DNA from: Chloroflexota bacterium
Lineage (GTDB): Bacteria > Chloroflexota > Anaerolineae > B4-G1 > SLSP01
Reading direction: 5' to 3'
NCBI GenBank assembly: GCA_019873645.1
Contig: JAIOAX010000001.1
Span: forward strand, 62,001 to 126,000
DNA length: 64,000 nt
This document shows, piece after piece, positions 15,077 to 25,300 of the stretch. The notes beneath the pieces were generated by a model. That model ran no database searches and was not told where the DNA came from. It saw only the letters and a program-made list of their open reading frames with translations. Numbering within the stretch: position 1 is the stretch's first letter; each line of letters starts with the position of its first letter. Both the position numbers and the translations under genes were made by a program.

Positions 15077-16873
15077 TTATCCGTACAGCGGCCCGAAATT
15101 CGCGCACGCGCGATAATCGGCGCCTTGCGGCTCCATCGCCCCAAACGCGCTCCATGTGGCCGGACGGAAAATTTTCTCCTCTGGGACATTGTGCATCGAG
15201 ACGGGAATGCGCAGCATCGAAGCCAGCGTGAGCAGGTCCGCGCCGATGTGACCGTAGCTGATCGCGCCGTGGTTGGCACCCCAGTTGTACATCACCGTGT
15301 ACACATCGCGGAAGGGGCCGCTGCCCGTCGTGCGCGGCACAAACCACGTGGTCGGCCACGTCGGATCGGTGCGCAAATCGAGTTTGTCATGCACCTCTTG
15401 CGGCAACTCGATGATGACGCCTTCCGCCAGTTGCAGCACCGGGCCAAGCCCCTTGACCAGGTTAAGGCGCGACATCGTCACCGGCATCCCGCCGCGTGTG
15501 ACAAAGTGCGTAGACCAGCCGCCACCGCGGAAGTATTCGACGTTGCCGGCGTGCCAGGTTGTCGCTTTGAGACACCGCGCTACCTCTGCCGGCGTGATTT
15601 CCCAATAGGGTTTCATCGCCGGTTTGCCGTCACGTTCCTGTTGCCCGGTCGCATCGAGCGCCGTCGGGCCGGAATTGATGAGGTGCAGGAAGCCGTCCGC
15701 CGCGTCGCCGGTCAGGGTATAGCCGGTCACGCGCTTGACGGCCTCCGGGCTCCAGTAGGTACGCACATCCGAGAACATCTGCGCCGTGCCGGTGAGCAAA
15801 TGCCCGAAGAGCATCGCCACGCCGTTGAGGGCGTCGTTCTCTGTCGCCAAAATGTAGGGCTGGCGGATGCCGTTCCAGTCGAACGACGAGTTGAGAATCG
15901 CTTCCATAAAGTCACCGTTGGGGAAGTGGTCGGTCCATTGACGCTGCCCCTGGAAACCGGCGGCCAGGGCGTTGTGACCGAGCGCCTCTTCCTCGTAGCC
16001 CAGTTCGGCCAGACGGGGATTGCCCACCATCAGGTCACGGGCGATGAGGGCCATTTTCACCGAAAGTTCCCAATCCCGGTCCTTCTGCGCGCGGCTACGC
16101 TGCTTTTCCGGCGGATTGCGATCCACGCCTTCCGAGCAGTTGGCTCTGACCCAGGCCAGCGCCTGTTCAAACTCCACCGGATCGTAGATGCCTTCGTCGA
16201 AGCGGCGGACGAATTCCGTCATGTCTACGGCTTCCACGCGCATGCCGAGGTACTGCTCGAAAAACCAGGGTTCGACGATGGAGCCGGCAATCCCCATCGA
16301 AACGCCGCCCATTGAGAGGTACGACTTCCCGCGCATCGCAGCCACAGCCAGACCAGCCTTCGCAAAACGCAGAAGCTTTTCCTGCACATCTTCGGGGATG
16401 CGGTTATCGCCAGCGTCCTGCACATCGCGCCCGTAGATGCTGAAGGCGGGCAGCCCTTTCTGGTTGTGCGCCGCCATCACCGCCGCCAGGTAGACCGCGC
16501 CGGGGCGCTCGGTGCCGTTGAAACCCCACACGGCTTTGGGGATGAGCGGATCCATGTCCATTGTCTCCGCGCCGTAGCACCAGCATGGCGTCACGGTGAG
16601 GGAGACGCCCACACCCTCGCGCGCGAACTTCGCGGCGGTCTGCGCCGCTTCCGCCACTCCGCCGATGCAGGTATCGGCGATGACACATTCGACGGGCAAG
16701 CCGTTGGGATGGCGCAGGTTCTCGCTGAGAAACGTGGCGACGGTCTTTGCCATGCCCATCGTCTGCACTTCCAGGGCTTCGCGCACTCCCCGCCGTCGGC
16801 CATCAATCGCCGGGCGAATTCCAATTTTAGGCATAGTTCCGATTAAACGATTATGTGGTTCGTTCAGTTTCAT
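15077..16873 (-). CDS. fucI: L-fucose isomerase
   Basis: A 598-residue protein, close in length and sequence to E. coli FucI (591 residues). It converts L-fucose to L-fuculose (also D-arabinose to D-ribulose) with Mn2+. Recognisable blocks: [75 protein letters not shown]. The metal ligands correspond to Glu in ATENDALNG, Asp in [12 protein letters not shown] and His in [11 protein letters not shown]. It ends in FGPLYG, only a couple of residues shorter than FucI. The ATG at 16873 follows ggagg by 5 nt. No fuculokinase or aldolase gene is adjacent; the GHMP kinase at 13.4 kb is the nearest sugar kinase. Confidence 0.95.
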   Translation of the reverse strand: MKLNEPHNRLIGTMPKIGIRPAIDGRRRGVREALEVQTMGMAKTVATFLSENLRHPNGLPVECVIADTCIGGVAEAAQTAAKFAREGVGVSLTVTPCWCYGAETMDMDPLIPKAVWGFNGTERPGAVYLAAVMAAHNQKGLPAFSIYGRDVQDAGDNRIPEDVQEKLLRFAKAGLAVAAMRGKSYLSMGGVSMGIAGSIVEPWFFEQYLGMRVEAVDMTEFVRRFDEGIYDPVEFEQALAWVRANCSEGVDRNPPEKQRSRAQKDRDWELSVKMALIARDLMVGNPRLAELGYEEEALGHNALAAGFQGQRQWTDHFPNGDFMEAILNSSFDWNGIRQPYILATENDALNGVAMLFGHLLTGTAQMFSDVRTYWSPEAVKRVTGYTLTGDAADGFLHLINSGPTALDATGQQERDGKPAMKPYWEITPAEVARCLKATTWHAGNVEYFRGGGWSTHFVTRGGMPVTMSRLNLVKGLGPVLQLAEGVIIELPQEVHDKLDLRTDPTWPTTWFVPRTTGSGPFRDVYTVMYNWGANHGAISYGHIGADLLTLASMLRIPVSMHNVPEEKIFRPATWSAFGAMEPQGADYRACANFGPLYG

Positions 16874-16885
16874 AATGACCTCCAA

Positions 16886-17005
16886 ATGAGAGAATCAGCG
16901 AATGCAAGAATCGGCGAATGAAAGAATCAGCGAATGCAAGAATCGGCGAATCTAACGACTACTCGACGACTTGACTACCTGACGACTTGACTATCCGACT
17001 ACCCG
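16886..17005. repeat. Mixed cassette: gaatcagc units plus actacttg units
   Basis: gaatcagcgaatgcaagaatcggcgaatg units (16890-16953) are followed by ctactcgacgacttgactacctgacg units (16957-17005). The right part supplies the stop codon and last residues (VVG) of the M16 peptidase gene. The left part ends a few bases upstream of the fucI ribosome binding site. Confidence 0.85.
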
Positions 17006-18265
17006 ACGCACCAGATACCAGCCGACGGTGCGGTTTTGAGGACGCAGATAAGTTTGCGCGACGCGCTGAACGTCCGCGACGGTGACGGCGGCGAGTTTAT
17101 CCACATAGCGCAGAAACCAGCCGTAATCGGCGAAGATTTCGCTGTAGCCGAGCCAAAACGCTTGATTGGTGGTGCTTTCGCTGGCATAGGCAAACAGGGC
17201 GCGCGCCTGCCGTTGCGCTTTTTCCAGCTCGGCCGATGTGACCGGTGCGTCTTGCAGGCGTTCGATTTCGCTGTTTAACGCGGTCTCCAGATCGGTCAGC
17301 GGGCGTCCCGGCCAGGCCGTGGCCGTGATGTGGTAGAGGCCGGGATCAACGGTGGCCGAAAGGCTACCGTCAACATCTACGGCCAGTTCCTTAGCCACCA
17401 GCGCCTGATAGAGACGGCTGGTGTGATTGGTAATGTTCCCTCCGACCAGAAATCCCGACGCTCCGGCGAGGATGGCATTGAGGATCGTCAGGGCGAAGAA
17501 ATCCTCGTGGCGCGCCTCTGGAATATGGTAGGCGACGGTCAGGTATTCGGTTTGCCCTGCACCTTCGACGATCACGCGCCTTTCGCCACGCTGCGGCGGT
17601 TCGACGGCGGTGACGGGTGGAACCTCCGGCCCGGCAGGAATATTGCCGAAGTAACGTTCGCTCAAGCGCTCGATTTCGCCGGCATTGAAATCTCCGGCAA
17701 TTGCCAGGATGGCGTTGTTGGGCGTGTAGTAGGTCTGATAGTGTGTATACAGCATATCGCGGGTCATCGTTTGCAGGTCGCAGAGATGCCCTACGGTTTC
17801 GTAGCGGTAAGGATGGACGCGGTAGGCCGCGGCCTGGACTTCTTCGCCGAGCAGGAAGAGCGGTGAATTTTCGTTGCCCTGGCGCTCGCTGATGATGACG
17901 GTGCGTTCGGATTCGACCGCTTCGGGATCGAAGCTGACGTTGCGCATGCGGTCGGCTTCAATATCGAGGGCAAGGGAGATTTTGTGCGCCGGCAGGGTTG
18001 CATAGTAGGTGGTGAAGTCGTTCCACGTCATGCCGTTGTACACACCGCCCTCGCGGGCAATGGCTTGATCGGCCAGGCCTTCAGGCCAGCGCTGTGAGCC
18101 TTTAAACGCCATGTGCTCGACCCAATGCGAGATGCCCGTGATGCCTTGATGCTCGTTGCGGACGCCGACCCGATACCAGACCCAGACACTGGCGACCGGG
18201 GCGGCGTGGCTTTCACGGATGAGGACTTTCAGGCCGTTATCCAGGGTGGTGCGCAATAAATTCAT
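16991..18265 (-). CDS. M16 family zinc metallopeptidase (insulinase/processing-peptidase type)
   Basis: A 424-residue single-unit M16 peptidase. The inverted zinc motif HxxEH is present as GISHWVEHMAFKGS (about residues 46-50), and the downstream third ligand glutamate fits LALDIEADRM (about 122). R/Y residues of the C-terminal half are also typical. RBS ggaggaag lies 3-4 nt upstream of ATG 18265, inside the end of the preceding kinase gene (29-bp overlap), so translation is probably coupled. The C-terminal residues and the TAG stop come from a gtcggatagtc repeat. M16 peptidases of this size usually form dimers or pair with a second subunit; no second M16 gene is visible here. Confidence 0.85.
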   Translation of the reverse strand: MNLLRTTLDNGLKVLIRESHAAPVASVWVWYRVGVRNEHQGITGISHWVEHMAFKGSQRWPEGLADQAIAREGGVYNGMTWNDFTTYYATLPAHKISLALDIEADRMRNVSFDPEAVESERTVIISERQGNENSPLFLLGEEVQAAAYRVHPYRYETVGHLCDLQTMTRDMLYTHYQTYYTPNNAILAIAGDFNAGEIERLSERYFGNIPAGPEVPPVTAVEPPQRGERRVIVEGAGQTEYLTVAYHIPEARHEDFFALTILNAILAGASGFLVGGNITNHTSRLYQALVAKELAVDVDGSLSATVDPGLYHITATAWPGRPLTDLETALNSEIERLQDAPVTSAELEKAQRQARALFAYASESTTNQAFWLGYSEIFADYGWFLRYVDKLAAVTVADVQRVAQTYLRPQNRTVGWYLVRRVVG

Positions 18266-19190
18266 TTACTTCCTCCATGGTCGGCAGGCCGGCTTGTGCG
18301 CCGGGTTGCCGTAGTTTCAAGGCCGCGACGGCCATACCCATACGCACAGCCTGCTCCAGCGGAAGACCGCGTCGCAGGCCGGTGATGACGCCGGCTGTGA
18401 AAGCGTCGCCGGCGCCGGTGGTGTTCTGCACGGCGTCTACGGGATAGGCAGGTAACCTCATCAGGCTGTCACCGAAACCTAAAAATGCGCCGTCTTTTCC
18501 GCATGTCAGGATCAGCGGACTATATCCCCAGGCAAGCAACTGCCGCGCGGCCTCTTCGGGAATCGCAACGTCGGTCAGCGCCGCGGCTTCAATGCGGTTG
18601 ACGATCAACAAATCCACATGCCGGGCGATGTCGAGCACCGCCTGTGGCCCTTCGGGCCAGCGTACGTCGGCTGGCGTGTAAGAGACCCCAAGACCGCTTG
18701 CGCGCGCTATGGCAATCGCTGCCAGCGCCACGGCACGATAGGCCGGACCGAGGTGCAGTGCGCCGGCTGCCTGGATAACCACCTGGTTGATCTCTTCCGG
18801 CTTTTCGAGCGTCGTTGCACCGGGGAGACCGTAGATCATCCGTTCCCCGCCCGGCGTGATGGCGATAAAACAACTGTGCGTAGCCGTGTGGGCGCGTGTG
18901 AGCATGGCCGAAGTGTCCACGCCAGCGCGAGCGAGCTGCGCACGCAGGAACACGCCGTTGTCATCGTCGCCGACGGCGCCCAGCAGCGTCACGTGGTTGC
19001 CGAGGCGCGCCAGCGCCGTCGCAATGTTCGCACCAACACCGCCCGGACGGCGGTAGAGAGCCGTAGCGACGACGTTGCCATCCCCGGCGGGGAAGTACGG
19101 CACGTGGGCTTCGATATCCAGCGCCGGCCCGCCGATGACGACAATCGGGCGGTCAGGGAAGCTCGGGGATGCCTTCGCCGTTGTAGCCAC
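18237..19190 (-). CDS. PfkB/ribokinase-family carbohydrate kinase
   Basis: About 317 residues. N-terminal [24 protein letters not shown] and [19 protein letters not shown] are the substrate-side PfkB signature; the C-terminal [17 protein letters not shown] is the catalytic anion-hole/Asp signature. The closest general groups are ribokinase and pseudouridine/adenosine kinases; the substrate is unknown. The start is uncertain: the homologous region begins at about PIVVIGG, and the nearest in-frame candidate is GTG at 19190, inside the ugd gene (38-bp overlap), without a clear RBS. It overlaps the M16 gene downstream by 29 bp. Confidence 0.8.
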   Translation of the reverse strand: MATTAKASPSFPDRPIVVIGGPALDIEAHVPYFPAGDGNVVATALYRRPGGVGANIATALARLGNHVTLLGAVGDDDNGVFLRAQLARAGVDTSAMLTRAHTATHSCFIAITPGGERMIYGLPGATTLEKPEEINQVVIQAAGALHLGPAYRAVALAAIAIARASGLGVSYTPADVRWPEGPQAVLDIARHVDLLIVNRIEAAALTDVAIPEEAARQLLAWGYSPLILTCGKDGAFLGFGDSLMRLPAYPVDAVQNTTGAGDAFTAGVITGLRRGLPLEQAVRMGMAVAALKLRQPGAQAGLPTMEEVNEFIAHHPG

Positions 19191-20481
19191 GGCCGATTGC
19201 CAGGTACTTGAAACCCAACTCACGCACGGTTTGAGGATCGTAGATGTTGCGTCCGTCAACCAGAACTGGCTCATGCATAACGTCGCGGATGCGCACCAGG
19301 TCGAGGTGTTTGAATTCGTTCCATTCGGTGATGAGGATAAGTGCGTCTGCTCCTTCGGCCAGCGCGTAAGGGTTTTCCTTCATCTCCACTTCCGGCAACA
19401 GACGCCGCGCGTTGTCCATAGACACCGGATCGTAAGCGCGCACCTTCGCGCGTTCGCGCAGCAGGTCCCAGGCGATGTCAATGGAGGGCGCCTCACGCAT
19501 ATCGTCGGTATTGGGTTTGAACGCCAATCCCAGCAGGCCGATCACTTTGCCTTCCAGATTGCCGCCGAGCAGCTTTTTGACTTTGCGGATGGGGGCTTTG
19601 CGCTGGTCGCTGTTGATGTCCATAACGGCATGGATCAGTTGGGGATGGCGTCCGGCGACCTCGGCCATATAGGCGAGCGCCTTGACGTCCTTCGGGAAGC
19701 ACGAGCCGCCCCAGCCCAGGCCGGCATCCAGGAACGCCGCGCCGATGCGTTTGTCCAGCCCCATGCCGCAGGCCACTTCCTTCACATCGGCCCCCAGCGC
19801 CTCGCAGATGTTGGCGATCTCGTTGATGAAGGAGATTTTGGCGGCCAGGAAGGCGTTGGAAGCATACTTGATCATTTCCGCCGTGCGCAAATCGGTGATC
19901 ATGATGGTCGTGCGCAGGGGCAGGTGCAGCTCGGCGACTTTGGCGGCCGCTTCGCGGCTGGTCGAACCGAGGATCACGCGGTCGGGATTCATAAAGTCGG
20001 AGATGGCCGAGCCTTCGCGCAGGAATTCAGGGCAGGAGACGACGGCAAATTCGGGAGCGTTGGGACGCCGGTTGCGGATAATATCGGCAACCCAGTCGCC
20101 GGTGCCTACCGGCACGGTGGATTTGTTGATGATGATGAGCGAGTGATCCAGCACATCGGCAATAGACTCGGCCGCCATGCGCACATAGCGCAGGTCGGCC
20201 TGGCCGTCCACATCCGACGGTGTGCCCACGGCGATAAAAGCGTACTCGGCGTCTTTGAGCGCCTCGGCGTAAGAAGTGGTGAAGCTCAGCCGTCCGGCCT
20301 TGACGTTGCGCGCCACCAACTCCTCCAGCCCGGGTTCGTAGATGGGCATGATACCTTTGTTGAGGTTCTCGATGCGCGCTTCGTTGATATCCAGACAGCG
20401 CACGCGGTTTCCCAGGTCTGCAAAACAGGCGCCACTCACCAGTCCCACATAGCCGACACCAATAACAGCGATATTTTTCAT
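19153..20481 (-). CDS. ugd: UDP-glucose 6-dehydrogenase
   Basis: A 442-residue enzyme that oxidises UDP-glucose to UDP-glucuronate with two NAD+. Visible motifs: N-terminal NAD-binding GVGYVGL (residues 8-14), the [13 protein letters not shown] loop, [11 protein letters not shown], the catalytic cysteine in [16 protein letters not shown] (about residue 260), and the C-terminal [22 protein letters not shown] site. The length is typical. RBS aaaggag lies about 8 nt upstream of the ATG. First gene of the minus-strand unit ugd, PfkB kinase, M16 peptidase, in which all junctions overlap. It supplies a precursor for envelope polysaccharide. Confidence 0.95.
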   Translation of the reverse strand: MKNIAVIGVGYVGLVSGACFADLGNRVRCLDINEARIENLNKGIMPIYEPGLEELVARNVKAGRLSFTTSYAEALKDAEYAFIAVGTPSDVDGQADLRYVRMAAESIADVLDHSLIIINKSTVPVGTGDWVADIIRNRRPNAPEFAVVSCPEFLREGSAISDFMNPDRVILGSTSREAAAKVAELHLPLRTTIMITDLRTAEMIKYASNAFLAAKISFINEIANICEALGADVKEVACGMGLDKRIGAAFLDAGLGWGGSCFPKDVKALAYMAEVAGRHPQLIHAVMDINSDQRKAPIRKVKKLLGGNLEGKVIGLLGLAFKPNTDDMREAPSIDIAWDLLRERAKVRAYDPVSMDNARRLLPEVEMKENPYALAEGADALILITEWNEFKHLDLVRIRDVMHEPVLVDGRNIYDPQTVRELGFKYLAIGRGYNGEGIPELP

Positions 20482-20571
20482 CGGTTAAGCTCCTTTGCGT
20501 TTTTGGGATCCTTGCACATTGGAAATGATACCACATTTGCGGGCTTTTCCAATCCCCAGGGTGAAAGGGGC

Positions 20572-20826
20572 ACATTTCAGGACGGGGACGACTTTTGCTG
20601 CGGTCAACATGCTCCGGCGGAACGCCGTGAAGTGTTTGAAGATGCAGGGCTCTGCGACCGGCAGACCTGACAGAGGGTGCATTTCAACTTCGGGGTCAAT
20701 CTTGCTGTGGCCGGTCTCTGACCGTGTCACTGCGGGATCAGTCGCTGCACAGGTGCGGTCTGGAGACCGGCCTGAGCAGTGTCCGGTCGCCGCATCTGAT
20801 AAATCGCCCCTATCCTGAAATGCACC
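20572..20826. repeat. IR-flanked segment with dispersed 85-bp repeat, copy B
   Basis: catttcaggacgggg at about 20574 and its near-inverse cccctatcctgaaatg at about 20808-20823 flank a 250-bp segment. Inside, 20701-20788 is the inverse copy of the repeat at 7152-7237, with the near-palindrome cggtctggagaccgg. A second gtgcatttcaacttcgggg motif lies at about 20678. No gene is visible in the 20482-20897 gap. Confidence 0.65.
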
Positions 20827-20897
20827 CGCCGGCAGCCGGCAAATTGCATTGAAGGCGCATTTATGGTAATATTATGGTAACCTTTGGTGCTAGTCTT

Positions 20898-21949
20898 AGA
20901 GTGTGTCTGAAAAGGGTGTCATCTCCTGCAATATTGCACCCAAGCCCAGTCAATGCTTTTTAAGATGTGAATTTTGCTGTTCCTGCACCTTAAAATCATG
21001 CTCCGGCATTAGTTTGATAACTATGTCGCTACCGCAAAGACCCGCTGGCACGCTCCTCCGCCATCCACATCCCAAGCTCAACTCCCTGACAATCTCTCGA
21101 TCCTCAGGCCGTGGGGGAAGCGGTTACACAAGCTAGCGCAGTTGGCCCCGCGCGGGCTAACCGTCGTACCATCACATGGAGCATCACCGCGTATACCATG
21201 GCCTCACTACTTTCTGAGCAAGCCCTCATAGTCCTTGCTCAACCGCCGATAACGTCCCAACCAGCCAAAGGTACGTTCCACAATCCAGCGATGCGGAAAC
21301 ACCTGAAAGCTGTGTACGTCATCGCACCGCCGCACAATCTCCAAAACCCATGTACACGCACTCTTGACCCACTCCACCAATTTACCGGCATAGCCACCAT
21401 CGGCCCCAATCAACCGCAAGCGTGGAAATCGCCCACGCATTTTCGCCAACACTAATTTGGCGCCATCGCGGTCTTGAATGTCGGCGGCATGCACCAGCAC
21501 CATCAAACACAATAGGCCGCTTACGCCCCTTGACTTTCTTGCCGGCATCGTATCCCCGTTCCCCAGGCGTTTCGGTCGTCTTCACCGATTGACTATCGAT
21601 GATCCCCGCGCCAGGTTCAGCTTCTTTACCCACTTGCTGGCGCACTTGCACCCGCAGCACCCCATTGAGCCATTCCCAAGTGCCGTCATCGCGCCATTGG
21701 GTGAAATATTCATACACGGTTTGTCAGGGCGGCAAATCATGCGGCATCATGCGCCAAGCACAGCCCGTCCGCAACAAATACAGCAGGCCGTTCAGAATCT
21801 CGCGCATGTCCACTTCGCGTGGTCTGCCACCGGGTTTAGCCGGTGAAATTAACGGGGCCAGGATGGCCCATTCTGCATCGGTCAAATCGGTAGGATATGG
21901 TTTTCGGTTCATAGCCTATAGTATATCATAGACTTTTCAGACACGCTCT
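20898..21949 (-). mobile_element. IS5-family insertion sequence (inactivated)
   Basis: About 1.05 kb bounded by 17-bp inverted repeats: agagtgtgtctgaaaag at 20898-20914 and cttttcagacacgctct at 21933-21949 (16 of 17 match). The flanks read ctTA at the left and TAag at the right, consistent with a TA target duplication in ctTAag. It encodes a DDE transposase of the IS5 type on the minus strand, broken at several places. Confidence 0.85.
21104..21912 (-). pseudogene. Disrupted IS5-type transposase
   Basis: Starts MNRKPYPTDLTDAEWAIL (DUF4096-like N-terminus). The frame reads to PHDLPP, where a TGA replaces the Trp codon expected in PPWQTV. It resumes in YEYFTQWRDDGTWEWLN and IDSQSVKTTETPGERGYDAGKKVKGRKR (first catalytic Asp of the DDE set in IDSQSVK), shifts frame near 21545, continues through HAADIQDRDGAKLVLAK and ADGGYAGKLVEWV (second Asp), and VERTFGWLGRYRRLSKDYE (Glu in VERTFGW). 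It then shifts again so that the conserved SEAM-V C-terminus lies in another frame. At least three lesions, so the element cannot move on its own. Confidence 0.85.
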
Positions 21950-22008
21950 AAGAGACTGAGGAAAGTCAGCGATGGAAATAAATCGCACCGTCTTCGTCAA
22001 TCTCCAGA

Positions 22009-22191
22009 TTATTCCATTGGACCTTCATCCGCAGACAGGGTCGTCTGCGCGACATTACACTCTACGATCTCTGGCTCTTGAAAAGCCATACCATCGTAGA
22101 CATTGGCCGTATCTACGTCCCAATCCCCAATCAGCCCCAGGCGATGCACCACAAAACATAACTTTCCTTCCACGATCCACCGCTTAGTCAA
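22009..22191 (-). pseudogene. Fragment of a second transposase
   Basis: A 60-codon frame (MTKRWIVEGKLCFVVHRLGLIGDWD...) that contains VDTANVYDGMAFQ. This resembles the DDE-region segment of transposases with a WIVGGKL...DCATANVYD pattern. Neither end of the gene is present and no inverted repeats are seen. The identification is from memory of the motif only. The rest of the 21950-22386 gap contains an aacacagag/ctctgtg pair (about 22233 and 22272) but no gene. Confidence 0.45.
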
Positions 22192-22386
22192 AAAACCTTT
22201 TTCGCTTATCTATTCCGACAAGTATTTCAGAGAACACAGAGAAAGCTTAAAAATTCCCCTTGCTTTCTGTGTGCTCTGTGGTGAACAGGCTACTTGCACA
22301 TTTTCATCGGGGATGGAACACATAGCTCATGATGTTTTCAGAATTTTTGCTTTGAAAATATCTCCGTTTGCAGGAGGATCATAATT

Positions 22387-25300
22387 ATGTTTTTAACGTC
22401 ACAGCAATGTTGGAGATGTCGCATGAAATCCTGGCACAAGTACGGTTTCTGGATTCTGACGCTGAGCGCCACGTTGCTCCTGGTCGGAAGCATAGTTATG
22501 CCCAAGGTCTCGCAGGCCGACATACTCTCGCCGGATCAGGCGGTGCAGCATGCCTGGCGACTGGCCCAAAAAGCCGGCGCATACCATTTTGCTACCGCGA
22601 TCGCGCAGACCACATACCCGGCCCCGGCGCTGGTCAATGTGGGCCGTTCCACCCGCGAAGATACGCTCTACATCGAGGGGCAGGCCGACCTCACCCAACG
22701 CACCCTGCTTATGACGCTATGGCAGAGTGGCGGCAGCGTCCTGAACCCCGGCGACGGCATCGAGGTACGCATCGAAGGTGACCGCGCCTACGGCCGCCAG
22801 GCCGGCGGGCCCTGGGAGGAGGTTGACGATTTCTCCGGCGCCTTTGCCCCGGCCAATGACCTGATGGCTTATCTGGCCGGCGCCCGCAACGTGCGTGAGA
22901 TAGGCACGGAAACTCATCGCCTTCCCAGAGTAGACGAGGAAGGAGGAAGCAACGAGCGACCCTCTTCAATCCCTATTCCCTACTCTCTTTCCTACACCCG
23001 TTATTCCTTCGACGTAGACGGCCCCGCGTTTGCCCATTACCTGCGCGACCAGATGGAACGCCATTTACGCGAGACGGGCGAACTGCCGCTGGGCCTGACG
23101 CTTGACACTTCCGACGAAATGCGTGCGGTTACCGGCGCAGGAGAGGTATGGCTGGACAACCGCGGCCTGCCGCTGCGCCTGACGGTTCACCTGATCTACC
23201 CCACGCAGGAGGATGGGGAGCGCGTCGAGGCCGACGTTCAGACCGACTTTTCCGGCTTTGTGTTGCCGGTGCAGGCCGCCGCCCCGCTGGCCCGGCTGGC
23301 AGGCAGCCTGGGACTGCCGCGCACGTCGGACGGCTGGTTGCAGATTGGGCAGCAGGGCGCCCTGGCAGTCGGTTCCCTCGGATTGCTCAGCGTACTCGTC
23401 GTCTATGCCCGCTCGAAGAAGGTGTACGCGGCGTTCGCCGTGGCAATCATCGTCTCGATGGTCATCGGGCCGTTGCTGCAGAGCCAACAGGCGCTGGCTT
23501 TCTCTGAGCGCATGGCCGCTCGACGTGCAGAACAGGAGCAGCGTCAGCAGGAACAAGAGGCCGCCCGCCAGGTGCAAGAGGAGATGACTGCCTCGGACTG
23601 GGACCCGCACCTCGATCCATTAGCGAATCAGCGAGTCAGCAAATCAGCGAGTCAGCAAATCGGTGAATCGGCAACCGGCCAACCAACCTCCGACATCCAA
23701 TCTCTAATCTCCGATCTCCAATTGCAGGCGACGACGACCATCACCAATCCGGCCGCCGACAACGACTTTGACACGCTGACCAACATCCAGGAACTGCGCT
23801 TGGGCACGACGCTGGGCGACGCCGATTCCGACGGCGACGGGATCACCGATGGCGCCGAGGTGCGCGGCTTTCGGGGTTCCTCGGGCGATATGTGGTATCT
23901 CGATCCGCTCAACCCCGATAGCAACAACGATGGCCTGCCGGACACGCTGGAATGTCCGCAGTTGCTGCGCCCCTCGTTGAGCGCACTCTCCCCCTCCGAC
24001 GCCTGCCAGGATACAGACCGGGATAACGTTCCCGATGTCTTTGACCTGGACAACGATGGCGATGGGGTTCCCGACCGGGTGGACCTTTCGCCGTTCAGCG
24101 TGATGGGCAGTTCCACGGCGCTGTTCAACTACGATAATCCCTTCCGGTTCGGCGCTGATTACCTGCAGGCAAACAAGCCGGTGCTGGTAGACTTCCAATT
24201 GCGCCCCCAGAACCCTGACCATCTTTCATACGCGCTCAACGTGTTGGATTGGCCCTCCGGGGACATCGAAGGCCAGGTACAGCGCGTGCTCAATACCACT
24301 TTCGCCAACTATATGACCGCCGAGCAACTGGAGTACACCCCGTCGGCGGCCAACGGCGACATGCGCTTGATCCCTATGCTGGAGATCGAGATGACGGGCG
24401 CCAACATTCCCTTGCCGCTGACCACTACGCTGGCAACCACCATTCGATGGCAGGGCAGCATCAGTGGCACGATCCACGCCCGCCAGGCGGGACGGAACAT
24501 CGCACTCGATTTCAGCGATTGGCCGGGCCGCTCGGTGGACTATTATTTCGTGATCTATAAGGGCCCCTGCGGCGCGTTGGGCAATGAGTGGTTCGGGCCA
24601 TTCTACGTCGCCGCGGGTGCCAATTCGTACACGATAGCCAGCAAGACCCTGCTGGACATCGCCGACGGCCGGCACGGCATCACGGTCTATGACAACACGG
24701 CGGGTGAAAATGCCGTCTGTACGACGATTGACAACATCGTCAACGGCCCCTACACCGACCGGATGGTGGACCCAGGGCCGCTGAGTGTCTATGGCATCAC
24801 CGTGCGGGAGAAGGACGAGGACGGCACGCTGCTGGCCTACGTCCCGCTGAGCATGGTCAACGACGATACCGGCGGCGCGCGGGCGGCCTTTGCGGGCCGC
24901 ATGTTCTACCGGCCCGGCAGCGGCGGCTGGGGCAACACCCAGAAGGTGCGCCTGGTGTGGCTGGTGCAAATGCTCACCGACTGGTGCGACACACAGGGCT
25001 TCACCCCCTCCAGCGACGAGGAGGCCGACGAGGAACTCACGGCGTGGTGCAGTGAGTCCACCCATCGCGTGGAGCGGATGCAGATCGTGCACACCTACTA
25101 CGACGACTGGCTCCTGGCGGGCCTGGCCGTGCGCGAAGACCACGGCGCAGCGGTGGCCATCGCCTACGAGGATCCGGCGACCGATCAGCATCCCAACAAC
25201 GACGACTACCTGTGGCTGCTGGCCAAGGGGCTGGAGGCTTCCTTCGTCACCGGACGCAAGGGCAGCAGCGGGCAACGCGACATCACGCCGAGCGTGATCC

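Noticed and set aside
15020-16315. Plus-strand frame of 431 codons opposite fucI
   Set aside because: It starts inside the cttgctccctgcccc repeat and is the complement of a strongly conserved fucI gene.
22220-22290. agagaacacagagaaag ... ctttctgtgtgctctgtgg as a terminator or riboswitch upstream of the giant gene
   Set aside because: The arms are imperfect and widely spaced, and no known riboswitch core or T-run follows; it may be only a repeat scar.
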